55,166 nucleotides of DNA from Roseicitreum antarcticum. Lineage in GTDB: Bacteria; Pseudomonadota; Alphaproteobacteria; Rhodobacterales; Rhodobacteraceae. The stretch covers positions 1 through 55,166 of the forward strand of contig NZ_CP061499.1 of the NCBI RefSeq assembly GCF_014681765.1, in the 5' to 3' direction. Shown piece after piece: positions 7,707 through 15,168 of the stretch. The notes under the pieces are model-generated. The model did not search any database. It was not told the DNA's origin and was given only the letters and a program-made list of their open reading frames with translations. The translations under genes and the position numbers were made by a program. Position 1 is the stretch's first letter. Each line of letters opens with the position of its first letter.

Positions 7707-8027
7707 ACGGCTGATTACGATCTCGAGGCGCTGTCGCTTAGCGAGCTGAACAAAATGCAGAAGGACGTCGCCAAGGCGATCTCCACCTAACAGGATCGAC
7801 AAAAGGCGGAAGCCCGCGCCAAGGTAGAAGCTGTGGTCAGAGAAATGGGCTACTGCCTGGCGGAACTGGTCGGGAAAGATAGCAAACCCAAGCGCGCCCC
7901 AGTCGCACCAAAGTACCAGCAATCTGACAACCCGGCCATCACCTGGTCCGGTCGTGGGCGTAAACCGCAGTGGTTCGTGGACGCGATGGCTGCTGGCACA
8001 ACCGTCGGTGATCCGGAAATCAGCTGA
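7707..8027 (+). pseudogene. H-NS family nucleoid protein, inactivated
   Basis: The frame from 7707 reads ADYDLEALSLSELNKMQKDV (N-terminal dimerisation helices). It continues after a stop with DRQKAEARAKVEAVVREMGY and the C-terminal DNA-binding part ITWSGRGRKPQWFVDAMAAG. This is a full-length H-NS-like protein of about 106 codons. It is broken twice: the expected ATG before GCT-GAT-TAC is ACG at 7707-7709, and an in-frame TAA sits at 7788-7790 where homologues have an aromatic or other sense codon. No frameshift is needed to join the parts. Plasmid H-NS proteins silence foreign genes, so its loss may matter for expression of the rest of the plasmid. The base changes look like true point mutations. 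Confidence 0.8.
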
Positions 8028-8251
8028 AAGATCACCAACCCTGCGGCCAGAGAGCCCGAGGCTGCGCGTTGCCTGATCCGGTCATTCGGGCCTAGCGCCC
8101 GCGCAGAACAGTAGCGGCCTCATCTGGGCGCTCGGTGTGACTGTCCTGCCCCTTCGAGCGCCCATCAGAGATGGCGAAAAGCGGTCATTGATGTAGATAA
8201 GAAGTGGGTCCTACCTCATAAGAACCACCCTCAGAATTGAATTGTGAATAA

Positions 8252-8296
8252 TTTGTCGTTGCTTTTGTAAATTGCATGCCGTATCTTAACGACAAA
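8252..8296 (+). promoter_or_regulatory. Promoter inside a 9-base inverted repeat
   Basis: A good promoter is visible: -35 TTGCTT at 8259-8264, a 17-base spacer, and -10 TATCTT at 8282-8287. It is bracketed by TTTGTCGTT (8252-8260) and its exact reverse complement AACGACAAA (8288-8296). A dimeric HTH protein bound here would cover both promoter boxes. The obvious candidate is the XRE-domain protein encoded second in this operon. Confidence 0.7.
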
Positions 8297-8312
8297 ATCA
8301 TAGGGGCCGAGC

Positions 8313-8903
8313 ATGCCGATTCCAAATCAGGCTGTCGTCAAGCCGATCATTGACGAAATCCGCGACTCGATTGTCGCCATAATCCACGAATCTTGGGATG
8401 ATTGGATGGCCAGCGATTTCGTTGGCGTGTGGCGTTGCAAACGTAGCCGTGCGAATTTCGTTTGGGAACAGATCATCGGCAAAGCGCATGCCGAACTCAC
8501 GGACCTTGATGGTGTTCACATCATCGAGGGCACCGAAACACTTAAATTCATGATGCAGGATCAAGTTCTTTTCCGGTTCAAAAAGGCGGACGGTGCAGGA
8601 CGCACTGCAAACGTTGCCACGCAGATGGCACTCGCCTTTCACAATCACGAGCAAGATCTGCTTGGCTTGCCGGAAGTTCAGCGCGTCGAGGTCGTCTACA
8701 AACTGAATAAGTTGGAAACAGCTGTGAGCGACATTTGTGTGGTTGCTCGTGATGGCAACCGTGTTGCTTGGGAGTATAGTTTGCTGGATGCCGCTGATGT
8801 GGTAATTCCCCTGCCGATGCCCGAGCCGGAACCAGCGCGTCCCGCCGCGAAGATTGTCAAACTTAAAGGCGCATCCGACGAGCGCAAACAGCGCGATAAG
8901 TGA
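8313..8903 (+). CDS. Unknown protein, candidate toxin partner of XRE-COG2856 protein
   Basis: This 196-residue protein matches no domain I can name. It begins MPIPNQAVVKPIIDEIRDSI, has a mixed body (SWDDWMASDFVGVWRCKRSR; VLFRFKKADGAGR) and a Pro-rich tail (IPLPMPEPEPARPAAK). No membrane segments are seen. It is the first gene behind the inverted-repeat promoter and its stop overlaps the start of the HTH-metallopeptidase gene (TGATG). Operons of an unknown protein plus an XRE-COG2856 protein include described toxin-antitoxin systems, in which the first protein is the toxin and the second the antitoxin. That role here is inference from layout. Confidence 0.7.
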   Translation: MPIPNQAVVKPIIDEIRDSIVAIIHESWDDWMASDFVGVWRCKRSRANFVWEQIIGKAHAELTDLDGVHIIEGTETLKFMMQDQVLFRFKKADGAGRTANVATQMALAFHNHEQDLLGLPEVQRVEVVYKLNKLETAVSDICVVARDGNRVAWEYSLLDAADVVIPLPMPEPEPARPAAKIVKLKGASDERKQRDK

Positions 8904-9973
8904 TGCATACCAGTTTCAATCAAGACCTGCTGCGTATAGCGCGGCAGGCTCGCGGATGGAGTCAATCCGAGTTATCTCGCCGTTCGGGAGTATCGCAAGC
9001 GAACCTCTCTAAACTTGAAAACGGACTTATTGGGCCAACTGAGGACGTGCTTGGAACCGTAAGTGCTACTCTCGGCTTCCCCCAAAGCTTCTTCTTCCAG
9101 AACGACCGTGTCATCGGCTTGCCGATGAGTGTCCAATACCGGAAGCGTGCAAGTGTTGGTCAGAAAGCTATTGAGCAACTCGAAGCGGAGTTGAATATCA
9201 GAATTCTTCACATCAGGCGGTTATTGGATGCAGCCGACCTTGAGCCAGAGTTGGCGTTGCCCCGTTTGGACGTCGACGAATACGACGGCGACCCTTCGAG
9301 AATTGCCGAACTCGTGCGGCGTACTTGGCTGGCACCCAGCGGTCCAATCCGAGACTTGGTTGGATGGGTGGAGCGGGCCGGTTGCATTGTTGTGCATTGC
9401 GACTTTGCTGCTTTGAAAGTCGATGGCTTCACAGTCCAGATAGCAGATATGCCCCCGTGCATATTCCTGAACCGTAACCAACCGGCTGACCGGCAGCGGT
9501 TTAGCCTTGCGCATGAACTTGGTCATGTCGTCATGCACCGCGTCCCATCACCAGAAATGGAAGATGAGGCGAACGAATTTGCTGCTGCGCTGCTGATGCC
9601 TGCTCGCGATATTCGCTCGCACCTCTCGGGTCGCCCTCTCACCATTCAAAGGCTCGCGGGTTTAAAGCCAATTTGGCATGTTTCGATGGCTGCGCTTCTC
9701 GTGCGAGCAACGACAATAGGCGCTATCACCGCAAACCAGAGTCAGTACCTATGGCGGCAAATAAGTTCCATGGGGTATCGCCGTACTGAGCCACCAGAAC
9801 TTGATTTCAAACCGGAGGAGCCAACTGTTCTGCCGGAAATAATCAGGCTTCACCTTGATGAACTCGGCTACGATGTATCTGATCTTGCAGAAGTGTTGCG
9901 CTCGACAGAGGACGATGTAAAAACGCTCCACCCGCTTCCGGCATTAAACGGACACCTTCGAGTGGTAAAGTAG
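8903..9973 (+). CDS. XRE HTH fused to ImmA/IrrE-type metallopeptidase (COG2856)
   Basis: This 356-residue protein has two domains. The XRE-type helix-turn-helix lies at about residues 5-60 (ARGWSQSELSRRSGVSQANL, SKLENG). The ImmA/IrrE-like peptidase domain carries the zinc motif AHELGHVVMH at about 203-212, with the downstream ligand region EDEANEFAAALLMP. The family includes repressor-cleaving proteases and antitoxins. An upstream GTG at 8900 is in frame, but the ATG at 8903, overlapping the previous stop, is the more likely start. It probably binds the inverted repeat at 8252-8296 to repress its own operon. Whether the peptidase is active on the partner protein is unknown. Confidence 0.85.
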   Translation: MHTSFNQDLLRIARQARGWSQSELSRRSGVSQANLSKLENGLIGPTEDVLGTVSATLGFPQSFFFQNDRVIGLPMSVQYRKRASVGQKAIEQLEAELNIRILHIRRLLDAADLEPELALPRLDVDEYDGDPSRIAELVRRTWLAPSGPIRDLVGWVERAGCIVVHCDFAALKVDGFTVQIADMPPCIFLNRNQPADRQRFSLAHELGHVVMHRVPSPEMEDEANEFAAALLMPARDIRSHLSGRPLTIQRLAGLKPIWHVSMAALLVRATTIGAITANQSQYLWRQISSMGYRRTEPPELDFKPEEPTVLPEIIRLHLDELGYDVSDLAEVLRSTEDDVKTLHPLPALNGHLRVVK

Positions 9974-10418
9974 CCGCTTCAAGTTCATGTAAGGTTTGGA
10001 CATGCCACGGTTTCGCGCCGCCCCAAGTGCCCATTGAGCTCACCTTTTCATAGAAAGCGACGGGCTTGTCCAGGCCAGTGTTGAGTTGCGGCGACATCGG
10101 CGGGGGAATTGTATGCAGGAAGGATCAGTTGCATATGTCCGCGAAAAGTGAGTTCAAACCTCCAGGCTTTGAGCGCAAACGGCAGATGTTAGCAGTGCGG
10201 GCTGCGGGTGCTGCATCAAGCGGCCGTGGTCAACGTCCGCATTGGGCAGGACACGTCGATATTCTCGGCGTTGTGGCAGTTGCGTTGCGACTGGCATCTC
10301 TGCAGCTTCAGGCCGTTTGGCGCTGCATCATCGACCGTCCGCAGTTCCTCGCCGGTGCGCAGACGCGGCAAGAGGCGCGTCTGCGCCTCCGTATGAGCTT
10401 GGCGAGGTAACCGTGGGC
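9974..10418. other. Intergenic stretch, no gene supported
   Basis: This 445-base stretch has only overlapping short frames on both strands. One minus-strand frame (10097 down to about 9980) reads PQLNTGLDKPVAFYEKVSSM and looks protein-like for some 40 codons, but then merges into the antisense of the HTH-peptidase gene. It could be a gene relic. Nothing else is recognisable. Confidence 0.4.
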
Positions 10419-10583
10419 CTAAGCCCACGGGTCGATCTCAACCAGCACCTGAACCTCGTCGCCGTCGATTTCATCGGCGGGGACGGCGCCGAAGGATCCA
10501 TCCCCTGCCTGGAAGACGACGATCGAGACCATGAGCGTGGCGGCGAGGGAGGCGGCGAAGGCGTGTGCATCTTTGCGGGACAT
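10419..10583 (-). CDS. Small single-pass protein of unknown function
   Basis: This 54-residue protein begins SRKDAHAFAASLAATLMVSI with a hydrophobic helix (about residues 8-26) and then has an acidic C-terminus rich in Asp/Glu. It may be a small membrane-anchored or secreted peptide. The ATG at 10583 is supported by GGAG 8 bases upstream; a longer frame upstream would run through the hairpin leader at 10594-10632. It shares that leader type with ssb, which suggests common regulation. Confidence 0.6.
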   Translation of the reverse strand: MSRKDAHAFAASLAATLMVSIVVFQAGDGSFGAVPADEIDGDEVQVLVEIDPWA

Positions 10584-10593
10584 CTGTTTGGCT

Positions 10594-10632
10594 CCTGTCT
10601 TGGAGGCGGGGGACCATCCCCCGCGCGACAGG
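10594..10632 (-). promoter_or_regulatory. Hairpin leader, family 2
   Basis: Outer arms CCTGTC / GACAGG enclose a perfect stem GCGGGGG / CCCCCGC. On the minus strand it is followed by AAGACAGGAG and then the ribosome site. It is the same plan as the ssb leader: TGTCG, a GGG...CCC hairpin, then AAGACAGG. Confidence 0.55.
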
Positions 10633-10967
10633 ACCCCGAAGGCCCGAAGACTGGCTGACATCACCGGGTGCGTTCGGCTTGCCCGAATCCATCCGGCGGC
10701 ACGGGCTTGCCCGTAGTCCGACCCCTCGTGGGTTGATTTTGAGCCCAGGATTCGGGCCAAGGAAGGGAATGGCGAGCGGGGGATGGTGCCCTGACGACTG
10801 GAGCCGGTTGTCCCGCTGATGCTTTTGCCGCCAGCCTCTCGGCCAAGCTCTTGATTGAAGACTTTGTTGCTTGGGGATGGCTCCTTTGGCGCCCCGCGAC
10901 TTCGCGGGACAAGGTTGTGATGGATGAGAGGCCCGCGCTTGGGCGGGCCTCTCGGTTTCAGTTGGGC
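10633..10967. other. Intergenic stretch with hairpins
   Basis: No gene is supported here. It holds a short hairpin at 10893-10908 (CCCGCGA / TCGCGGG) and the strong terminator-like palindrome at 10926-10953, annotated separately. The rest is GC-rich text with only shadow frames. Confidence 0.5.
10926..10953 (-). terminator. Strong terminator-like palindrome
   Basis: Arms GAGAGGCCCGC and GCGGGCCTCTC form a long hairpin 15 bases beyond the stop codon of the gene at 10968-11441. T-richness is poor on the minus strand, but CGGTTTC follows on the plus strand, so the direction is uncertain. Confidence 0.55.
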
Positions 10968-11441
10968 TCAGGCGGCCAGGTCCGCGCCCCCTGCCCTGTC
11001 GTTGCTTTCATCGCCGACCATTTCAAGTCGCGCATTGCGATATCCTTCCTTGGCGATCCAGAGCTCGGCCGCAGTGACGGACTCCGCCAGATGCAGCAGC
11101 TCGGTGTTGCCACCAAAGTCCAGAAGCACGCGCACCTGCCCGGGCTTCGGTACCTCAGCGACCTCGAAGACGAGGGTGCTGTCAGCAGAATGGCTGCGCA
11201 TGATGGTGACCAGTATGACCCCGTCTGACGAGAAGTTGCCCTCATGCAGCGTGAACGACGCGGGAGCCGTCCATGTCGGATAAGGCCGGGGTGGTTCCTT
11301 TTTCACAAGGCGGCCTACACCGTTCGAACGCTCCCAGGCCGCCAGCTTCTTGGTGAAGCGTGCCGGTGGCTTGGGGCTGCCGTCCGTGTAGCGAATGAGC
11401 GCCCCGAGGGGTGCGGTGTCGATGATGGTTGTTGCAGACAT
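10968..11441 (-). CDS. Conserved plasmid protein of unknown function
   Basis: This 157-residue protein begins MSATTIIDTAPLGALIRYTD and contains a basic, Pro-rich N-terminal part (KPPARFTKKLAAWERSNGVG) followed by a strand-rich half (SFTLHEGNFSSDGVILVTIM). It has no signal peptide, membrane segment or known catalytic motif. It lies between the ParB-like gene and the small gene at 10419 on the same strand. Proteins of this kind recur beside the ParB-like gene on Rhodobacterales plasmids; the function is unknown. Confidence 0.72.
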   Translation of the reverse strand: MSATTIIDTAPLGALIRYTDGSPKPPARFTKKLAAWERSNGVGRLVKKEPPRPYPTWTAPASFTLHEGNFSSDGVILVTIMRSHSADSTLVFEVAEVPKPGQVRVLLDFGGNTELLHLAESVTAAELWIAKEGYRNARLEMVGDESNDRAGGADLAA

Positions 11442-11540
11442 GATTCCTCATTCCGAATGCCAGAAATCGCATTCATCTTTTTGATATTGTTAAATTATAG
11501 GGTGACGGGGGGCGGAATGCCCGCCCCCCGCTGGATCACG

Positions 11541-13718
11541 TTATTCGGCGGCCAGCATCGACGCGCCTTCAGCAGGCAGGTCATCCGTCAGGAACGCGGG
11601 AAGGTCAGCGTCACTGACGCTGTTAGCCGCTTCGGCATCCGCGCCCTGCCCGTCGGCACAGTCCTCACCGTCCAGCGCCACGAGGTCATTCCGGCGCAGG
11701 ACCTCGGGCAACCAGCCGCTGCCCTTCAGCAAGCGCTCGGCCTCACTGGCCATCTCGCCCTTCTTCAGGTGATCGAGAAGCTGGGCAGTCCCCTCCCCTT
11801 TCGCTTCGCGCACAGCCTCAAGGATGCGGGCCTTGGGCACGCGGTTGAGATAGGTGTCCACCGTCGGCTCCCAGCCCGCCTCGACCATGTCGAGATCGAC
11901 TGCCTGTGCCACGAGATCGGCATGCGCCATACGACGCGTCAGACCGCTGGCCGAGATGCCTGCCCCGTATGGGTTCACCTTCTCATGCAGCGCGTTTATG
12001 CCGAAGCTCAGGCAATGCGCCAGCAGAGCCAGACGGCTGCCTTGGTCGAGGACACTCAAATAACCCCAGAGGGCCGCATCATCGCCAAGCGGCAGATCGG
12101 CTTCCCATTCCGCGTGACGCTCGTCGACCAGCTTGGCCACCACGCTGTCCTTCAGATCGGGCGCCTGCGCCGACATGTAGACGTGACGCACTGAGGCTTC
12201 GAGACAGCTGCCCGAAGCTGAGGAAGTGCGGAAGGTGTCCGTCACAAGCTTCATGAGCAGAAGCGTCAGCGCGACATCCGGCGAGCGCCCGATCGCTTCA
12301 CGCAGCGCCAGCGTTCGGTGGGCCGTCAACTCCATGACCAACCGCTCGGGTAGTGGCTTCAGCGCTCCGTCATCCTCATCCTCCGGCAGGTCGCCGCCAA
12401 TCGGCTGGCCTCCCGACATGATGACGGTTCCGATATGGGCGGCACTGGCATGGCCATCGGCGAGATCACGATCATCCCCCTGCCCCGCCACCGCAGGATC
12501 TCCACCGTCCTGGACCGCGGTCTCCTCAACGGGCTCATCCACTGGACGCACATAGCCGCGATAGACTGCCAGCGCACCGTAGCGGTCGAGCGTGACGAAC
12601 GCCCCTGCCCGCCCGATCTCTGTCGGATCGAAGATCAACGGCCGGGTCTCGATCCTTTCCATCTCCGTTTCCAACACGCCAAGCCGTGTGTCGATCTCGT
12701 CAGGCAATTCATCCTGACCCGTGTACTCTTCTTCCAGCGCCCGATACTCGGCGAGCAGCCTTGCATGAGCCGCACCTTCGTCATCTGTCATTGGTGCCGG
12801 ATCGCCGGACAGGGACCGCAGGCCGTGGCTGTAGCCATAGTGCAAGTCAAGCGCGACCTCGATCCACTTCCAGCCCTCAACTGCAATCATCTCAGCCGCG
12901 GCCTGGAGTTTTTCCGTCACCAGTCGATCGAGTAGGGCAGGGTCTTCGAGCCAACCGCCGTCATCGCCCTGGAAGAGGTCATGCAGCATCGTGCCACCCG
13001 TCGCTTCATAAGCCTCAACACCCACAAAGACCGCGCGTCGGTCGGACGCCCGGACTGAGGTCTCGGTCAGCATGCGCCGGATTTGGAATGGCTCCTTGTT
13101 CCAGGATGAATGGATCACATCCCAGACCTGAACCTGACGCGCGTGATCGGGGTTCACGGTGAAGGCCATGAGCTGCTCCAGTGTCATGCCATCCTCGGCA
13201 TAGATCTCAAGCAGGGCAGGGGCGACGGAAGCGAGTTTCAGGCGCTGCTTCACGATCTGCGGCGTCACGAAGAAGGCCGCGGCAATCTCTGCATCGCTCT
13301 GACCCTTGTCCCGCAGCGCCACAAACGCGCGGAACTGGTCGAGCGGGTGCAGGGCGACTCGCTGCATGTTTTCTGCAAGGGAATCGTCCTCGGCAAGGAT
13401 GTCGGACCTCACGTCTCGCACGATGCATGGAATGGGCGTCGTCTTCGCCAAACGCTTCTGCTTCACGAGCAAGGACAAGGCTTGGAAGCGACGGCCACCG
13501 GCAGGGATTTCGAACTTGCCAATCTCGGTCCCATCATCGCCCAGCACTGGCCGTACGCTCAAGCTCTGCAAGAGACCGCGGCGGGCGATGTCTTCGGCCA
13601 GTTCCTCGACGGACACGCCAGCTTTGATGCGCCGCACATTGGACTGGCTTAACGCGAGCTTGTCGAAAGGGATATCCCACGAAGGGGACAGGGTGATTTT
13701 CTGGATAGTTTTCGTCAT
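11541..13718 (-). CDS. Large ParB/RepB/Spo0J-family protein
   Basis: This 725-residue protein has the ParB nuclease-like domain at about residues 10-130, with IPAGGRRFQALSLL and the ParB box AENMQRVALHPLDQFRAF. A DNA-binding HTH region (KGQSDAEIAAAFFVTPQIVK) follows. The remaining 450 residues are helical, with an acidic, Asp-rich stretch near residue 440. It is much longer than partition ParB proteins (about 300 residues). It is encoded apart from a ParA and next to repABC, which already has its own RepB, so a role other than centromere partition is likely (for example regulation or DNA processing). The ATG at 13718 follows a GAGAAGATC ribosome site and a family 1 leader. Confidence 0.85.
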   Translation of the reverse strand: MTKTIQKITLSPSWDIPFDKLALSQSNVRRIKAGVSVEELAEDIARRGLLQSLSVRPVLGDDGTEIGKFEIPAGGRRFQALSLLVKQKRLAKTTPIPCIVRDVRSDILAEDDSLAENMQRVALHPLDQFRAFVALRDKGQSDAEIAAAFFVTPQIVKQRLKLASVAPALLEIYAEDGMTLEQLMAFTVNPDHARQVQVWDVIHSSWNKEPFQIRRMLTETSVRASDRRAVFVGVEAYEATGGTMLHDLFQGDDGGWLEDPALLDRLVTEKLQAAAEMIAVEGWKWIEVALDLHYGYSHGLRSLSGDPAPMTDDEGAAHARLLAEYRALEEEYTGQDELPDEIDTRLGVLETEMERIETRPLIFDPTEIGRAGAFVTLDRYGALAVYRGYVRPVDEPVEETAVQDGGDPAVAGQGDDRDLADGHASAAHIGTVIMSGGQPIGGDLPEDEDDGALKPLPERLVMELTAHRTLALREAIGRSPDVALTLLLMKLVTDTFRTSSASGSCLEASVRHVYMSAQAPDLKDSVVAKLVDERHAEWEADLPLGDDAALWGYLSVLDQGSRLALLAHCLSFGINALHEKVNPYGAGISASGLTRRMAHADLVAQAVDLDMVEAGWEPTVDTYLNRVPKARILEAVREAKGEGTAQLLDHLKKGEMASEAERLLKGSGWLPEVLRRNDLVALDGEDCADGQGADAEAANSVSDADLPAFLTDDLPAEGASMLAAE

Positions 13719-13732
13719 CAGATCTTCTCCAC

Positions 13733-13773
13733 GACGGGCGCCGGAAGCCACTCTCCCGATCTCACTTCCCGTC
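13733..13773 (-). promoter_or_regulatory. Structured 5' leader, family 1 copy C
   Basis: On the minus strand the outer stem GACGGG / CCCGTC encloses the inner stem GGGAG / CTTCC with loop AGTGG, then GGCG before the closing arm. It ends 14 bases before the ATG of the ParB-like gene. The inner stem uses a G-U pair where the copy at 5553-5590 has G-C. Confidence 0.65.
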
Positions 13774-13811
13774 ACCCTCAAACCAACACTCCTTTCCCTC
13801 TCACGGTGGAT

Positions 13812-13827
13812 CTTGACCGCGGTCAAG
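13812..13827. promoter_or_regulatory. parS: parS-like centromere palindrome 1
   Basis: The perfect 16-base palindrome CTTGACCGCGGTCAAG lies 5 bases beyond the repC stop codon. The same core occurs twice more at the repB end (15139-15160 and 15183-15198). RepB of repABC plasmids binds 16-base palindromes of this kind, which makes this the likely partition site. Confidence 0.8.
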
Positions 13828-13831
13828 AAGC

Positions 13832-14965
13832 TCATATTGGAGCAAGTTGTGTGCGTAAGATCCTTCCAAAATAGGCATCAGGGTGTTTGATCGTGCCTGC
13901 TCTAGCTATGAGGTAATCGAAAACGAGAAGCAGTGTTCCAGCGCCAGCTTTCTGGATGCCATGTCTCAGCTCGTCCTGGCTTATTCTAAGCAATCGACCG
14001 AGGTCGTATAGAATGCGGGTAAGGGCTTCTCCTGTGCGCGGCGGTTCTGGGAAAAATCCCGCAACATGGGTGAAGTCCTCCCATGCCATCCTTGCTGGGT
14101 CTCGGTTCATCGTAGGTTTGGTTTGCGCGGTTTGTTTACTGCTATGGTCCGTTGCGGGAGCAATCTTCTTAATATCTTTTTTTATAGACTCTATGTGCCG
14201 GACATTTTGTCCGTTTGTGGCGGGCAGATCGTCGGAATCTGGTAAATGCGGTCGGTGTTTTACAGCTTGTAAATTATCTTCGGCACCAGCTTCTGTAGCG
14301 GTGTGGTGTTCACCGTAGCTTGCGGGGGTATCGGCTCCGAGTGCTCTAAGTTCCGAGATAACGCTCAGGACTGCATCAACAGTTAATGTTGCTCGACGCA
14401 GGACTTTTCTGATCATGTTGAGGGTAGAGAGCTTTGCTTCATCGAAGCGCGTCTGTTGAAGTAGCGATGCACGTAGGGCCAGCGCCTCAGCCTTCAGTGA
14501 GCGGATGCGCTCGCGTTCTTCGGTGAGCTGCAAGGCTTGTGTCGCGAGCGAGCCGTACCTCTGGATCAAGGGCTTCAGGTTGATACCGAAGGCATCTCTG
14601 ATAACGCCTCCATACCGCAGCGGAAAGCGTTTGCCATTTGCTGAGTTCTTGCGTTCGATCAGTTCAGCAGCTGAGAGGCGTTTCAGGCTGCGTCGAAGTG
14701 TTCGCTCATCGAGCCCATTGGCGCGCTCTGACAGAGAAGCGTTCGATGGGAACACGACAGTGAGCGTAAGTCGCTGGCTGTCGTGAATCTCACGTTCTTT
14801 GCGGGGTAGGAAGCTAATGAGCGCGGTCAGAACGGCAAGGTCATTGGTTGTGAGGCCGAGCTCCTTCCTTAGAATGCGAACCGGGCCCAGAAGCTCATAG
14901 GGGTTAGAGCAGGGCAGAGATGTCCGTTCCGCCAGGGCGGTTGTTGTTTCAGTTGCATGTCTCAT
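13832..14965 (-). CDS. repC: Replication initiator RepC
   Basis: This 377-residue RepC-type initiator has an N-terminal winged-helix region (ELGLTTNDLAVLTALISFLP; FPSNASLSERANGLDERTLR; RSLKRLSAAELIERKNS). A helical middle and a C-terminal domain follow (AWEDFTHVAGFFPEPPRTGE...ILRTQLAPI). RepC opens the origin, which in this family lies inside repC itself. I chose the ATG at 14965; a TTG at 15037 could extend it by 24 residues. It is the last gene of repABC, separated from repB by about 200 bases that hold a probable antisense RNA and a parS-like site. It is complete. Confidence 0.92.
   Translation of the reverse strand: MRHATETTTALAERTSLPCSNPYELLGPVRILRKELGLTTNDLAVLTALISFLPRKEREIHDSQRLTLTVVFPSNASLSERANGLDERTLRRSLKRLSAAELIERKNSANGKRFPLRYGGVIRDAFGINLKPLIQRYGSLATQALQLTEERERIRSLKAEALALRASLLQQTRFDEAKLSTLNMIRKVLRRATLTVDAVLSVISELRALGADTPASYGEHHTATEAGAEDNLQAVKHRPHLPDSDDLPATNGQNVRHIESIKKDIKKIAPATDHSSKQTAQTKPTMNRDPARMAWEDFTHVAGFFPEPPRTGEALTRILYDLGRLLRISQDELRHGIQKAGAGTLLLVFDYLIARAGTIKHPDAYFGRILRTQLAPI
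14150..14215. other. AT-rich tract in repC, likely origin region
   Basis: This A/T-rich stretch inside repC (AATATCTTTTTTTATAGA-like text at about 14171-14188) is followed by the palindrome CGGACA-TTT-TGTCCG at 14199-14213. In repABC plasmids the replication origin maps within repC in an AT-rich part, so this is the most likely place. It is inferred from position and composition only. Confidence 0.45.
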
Positions 14966-15019
14966 GGTGTTTCGGAAGAAAAAGCTTCCCCGTTCACCGC
15001 GAGCGGTGTTGAAATCGAT

Positions 15020-15100
15020 TCGTTTTGGGGGTATCAATCAGGTGTCGAGACTGATTGAGGCCCTTCGGAAGCATCGCTTTCGGGGGGTCTTTCTTTTTCT
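15020..15100 (+). ncRNA. Candidate counter-transcribed RNA of repABC
   Basis: In repABC plasmids a small RNA transcribed against repC from the repB-repC gap limits copy number. Here the gap holds a perfect stem TCAATCAG (15034-15041) / CTGATTGA (15051-15058). On the plus strand a GC-rich hairpin region then runs into TCTTTCTTTTTCT near 15088-15100, which looks like a terminator for a plus-strand RNA. The 5' end is a guess. Confidence 0.5.
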
Positions 15101-15138
15101 AGCCGGTCCTCCTTTCGTTTTCTGCTCGTTGCTTTTGA

Positions 15139-15160
15139 TGTCTTGACCGCGGTCAAGACA
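15139..15160. promoter_or_regulatory. parS: parS-like centromere palindrome 2
   Basis: A perfect 22-base palindrome centred on the same core as the site at 13812 (TTGACCGCGGTCAA). It lies just beyond the repB stop codon in the repB-repC gap. It is the longest of the three copies and so the best RepB-binding candidate. Confidence 0.8.
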
Positions 15161-15168
15161 CGGGGTCG

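Noticed and set aside
9980-10097. Minus-strand frame reading PQLNTGLDKPVAFYEKVSSM
   Set aside because: Protein-like for only about 40 codons, then runs antisense into the HTH-peptidase gene; no ribosome site. Kept only as a possible relic.
11244-13890. Long plus-strand frames opposite the ParB-like gene (for example 11244-12194 and 13110-13652)
   Set aside because: They are antisense shadows in high-GC coding DNA, with no ribosome sites and Arg/Pro-rich, non-family sequence; the minus strand encodes clear ParB motifs.
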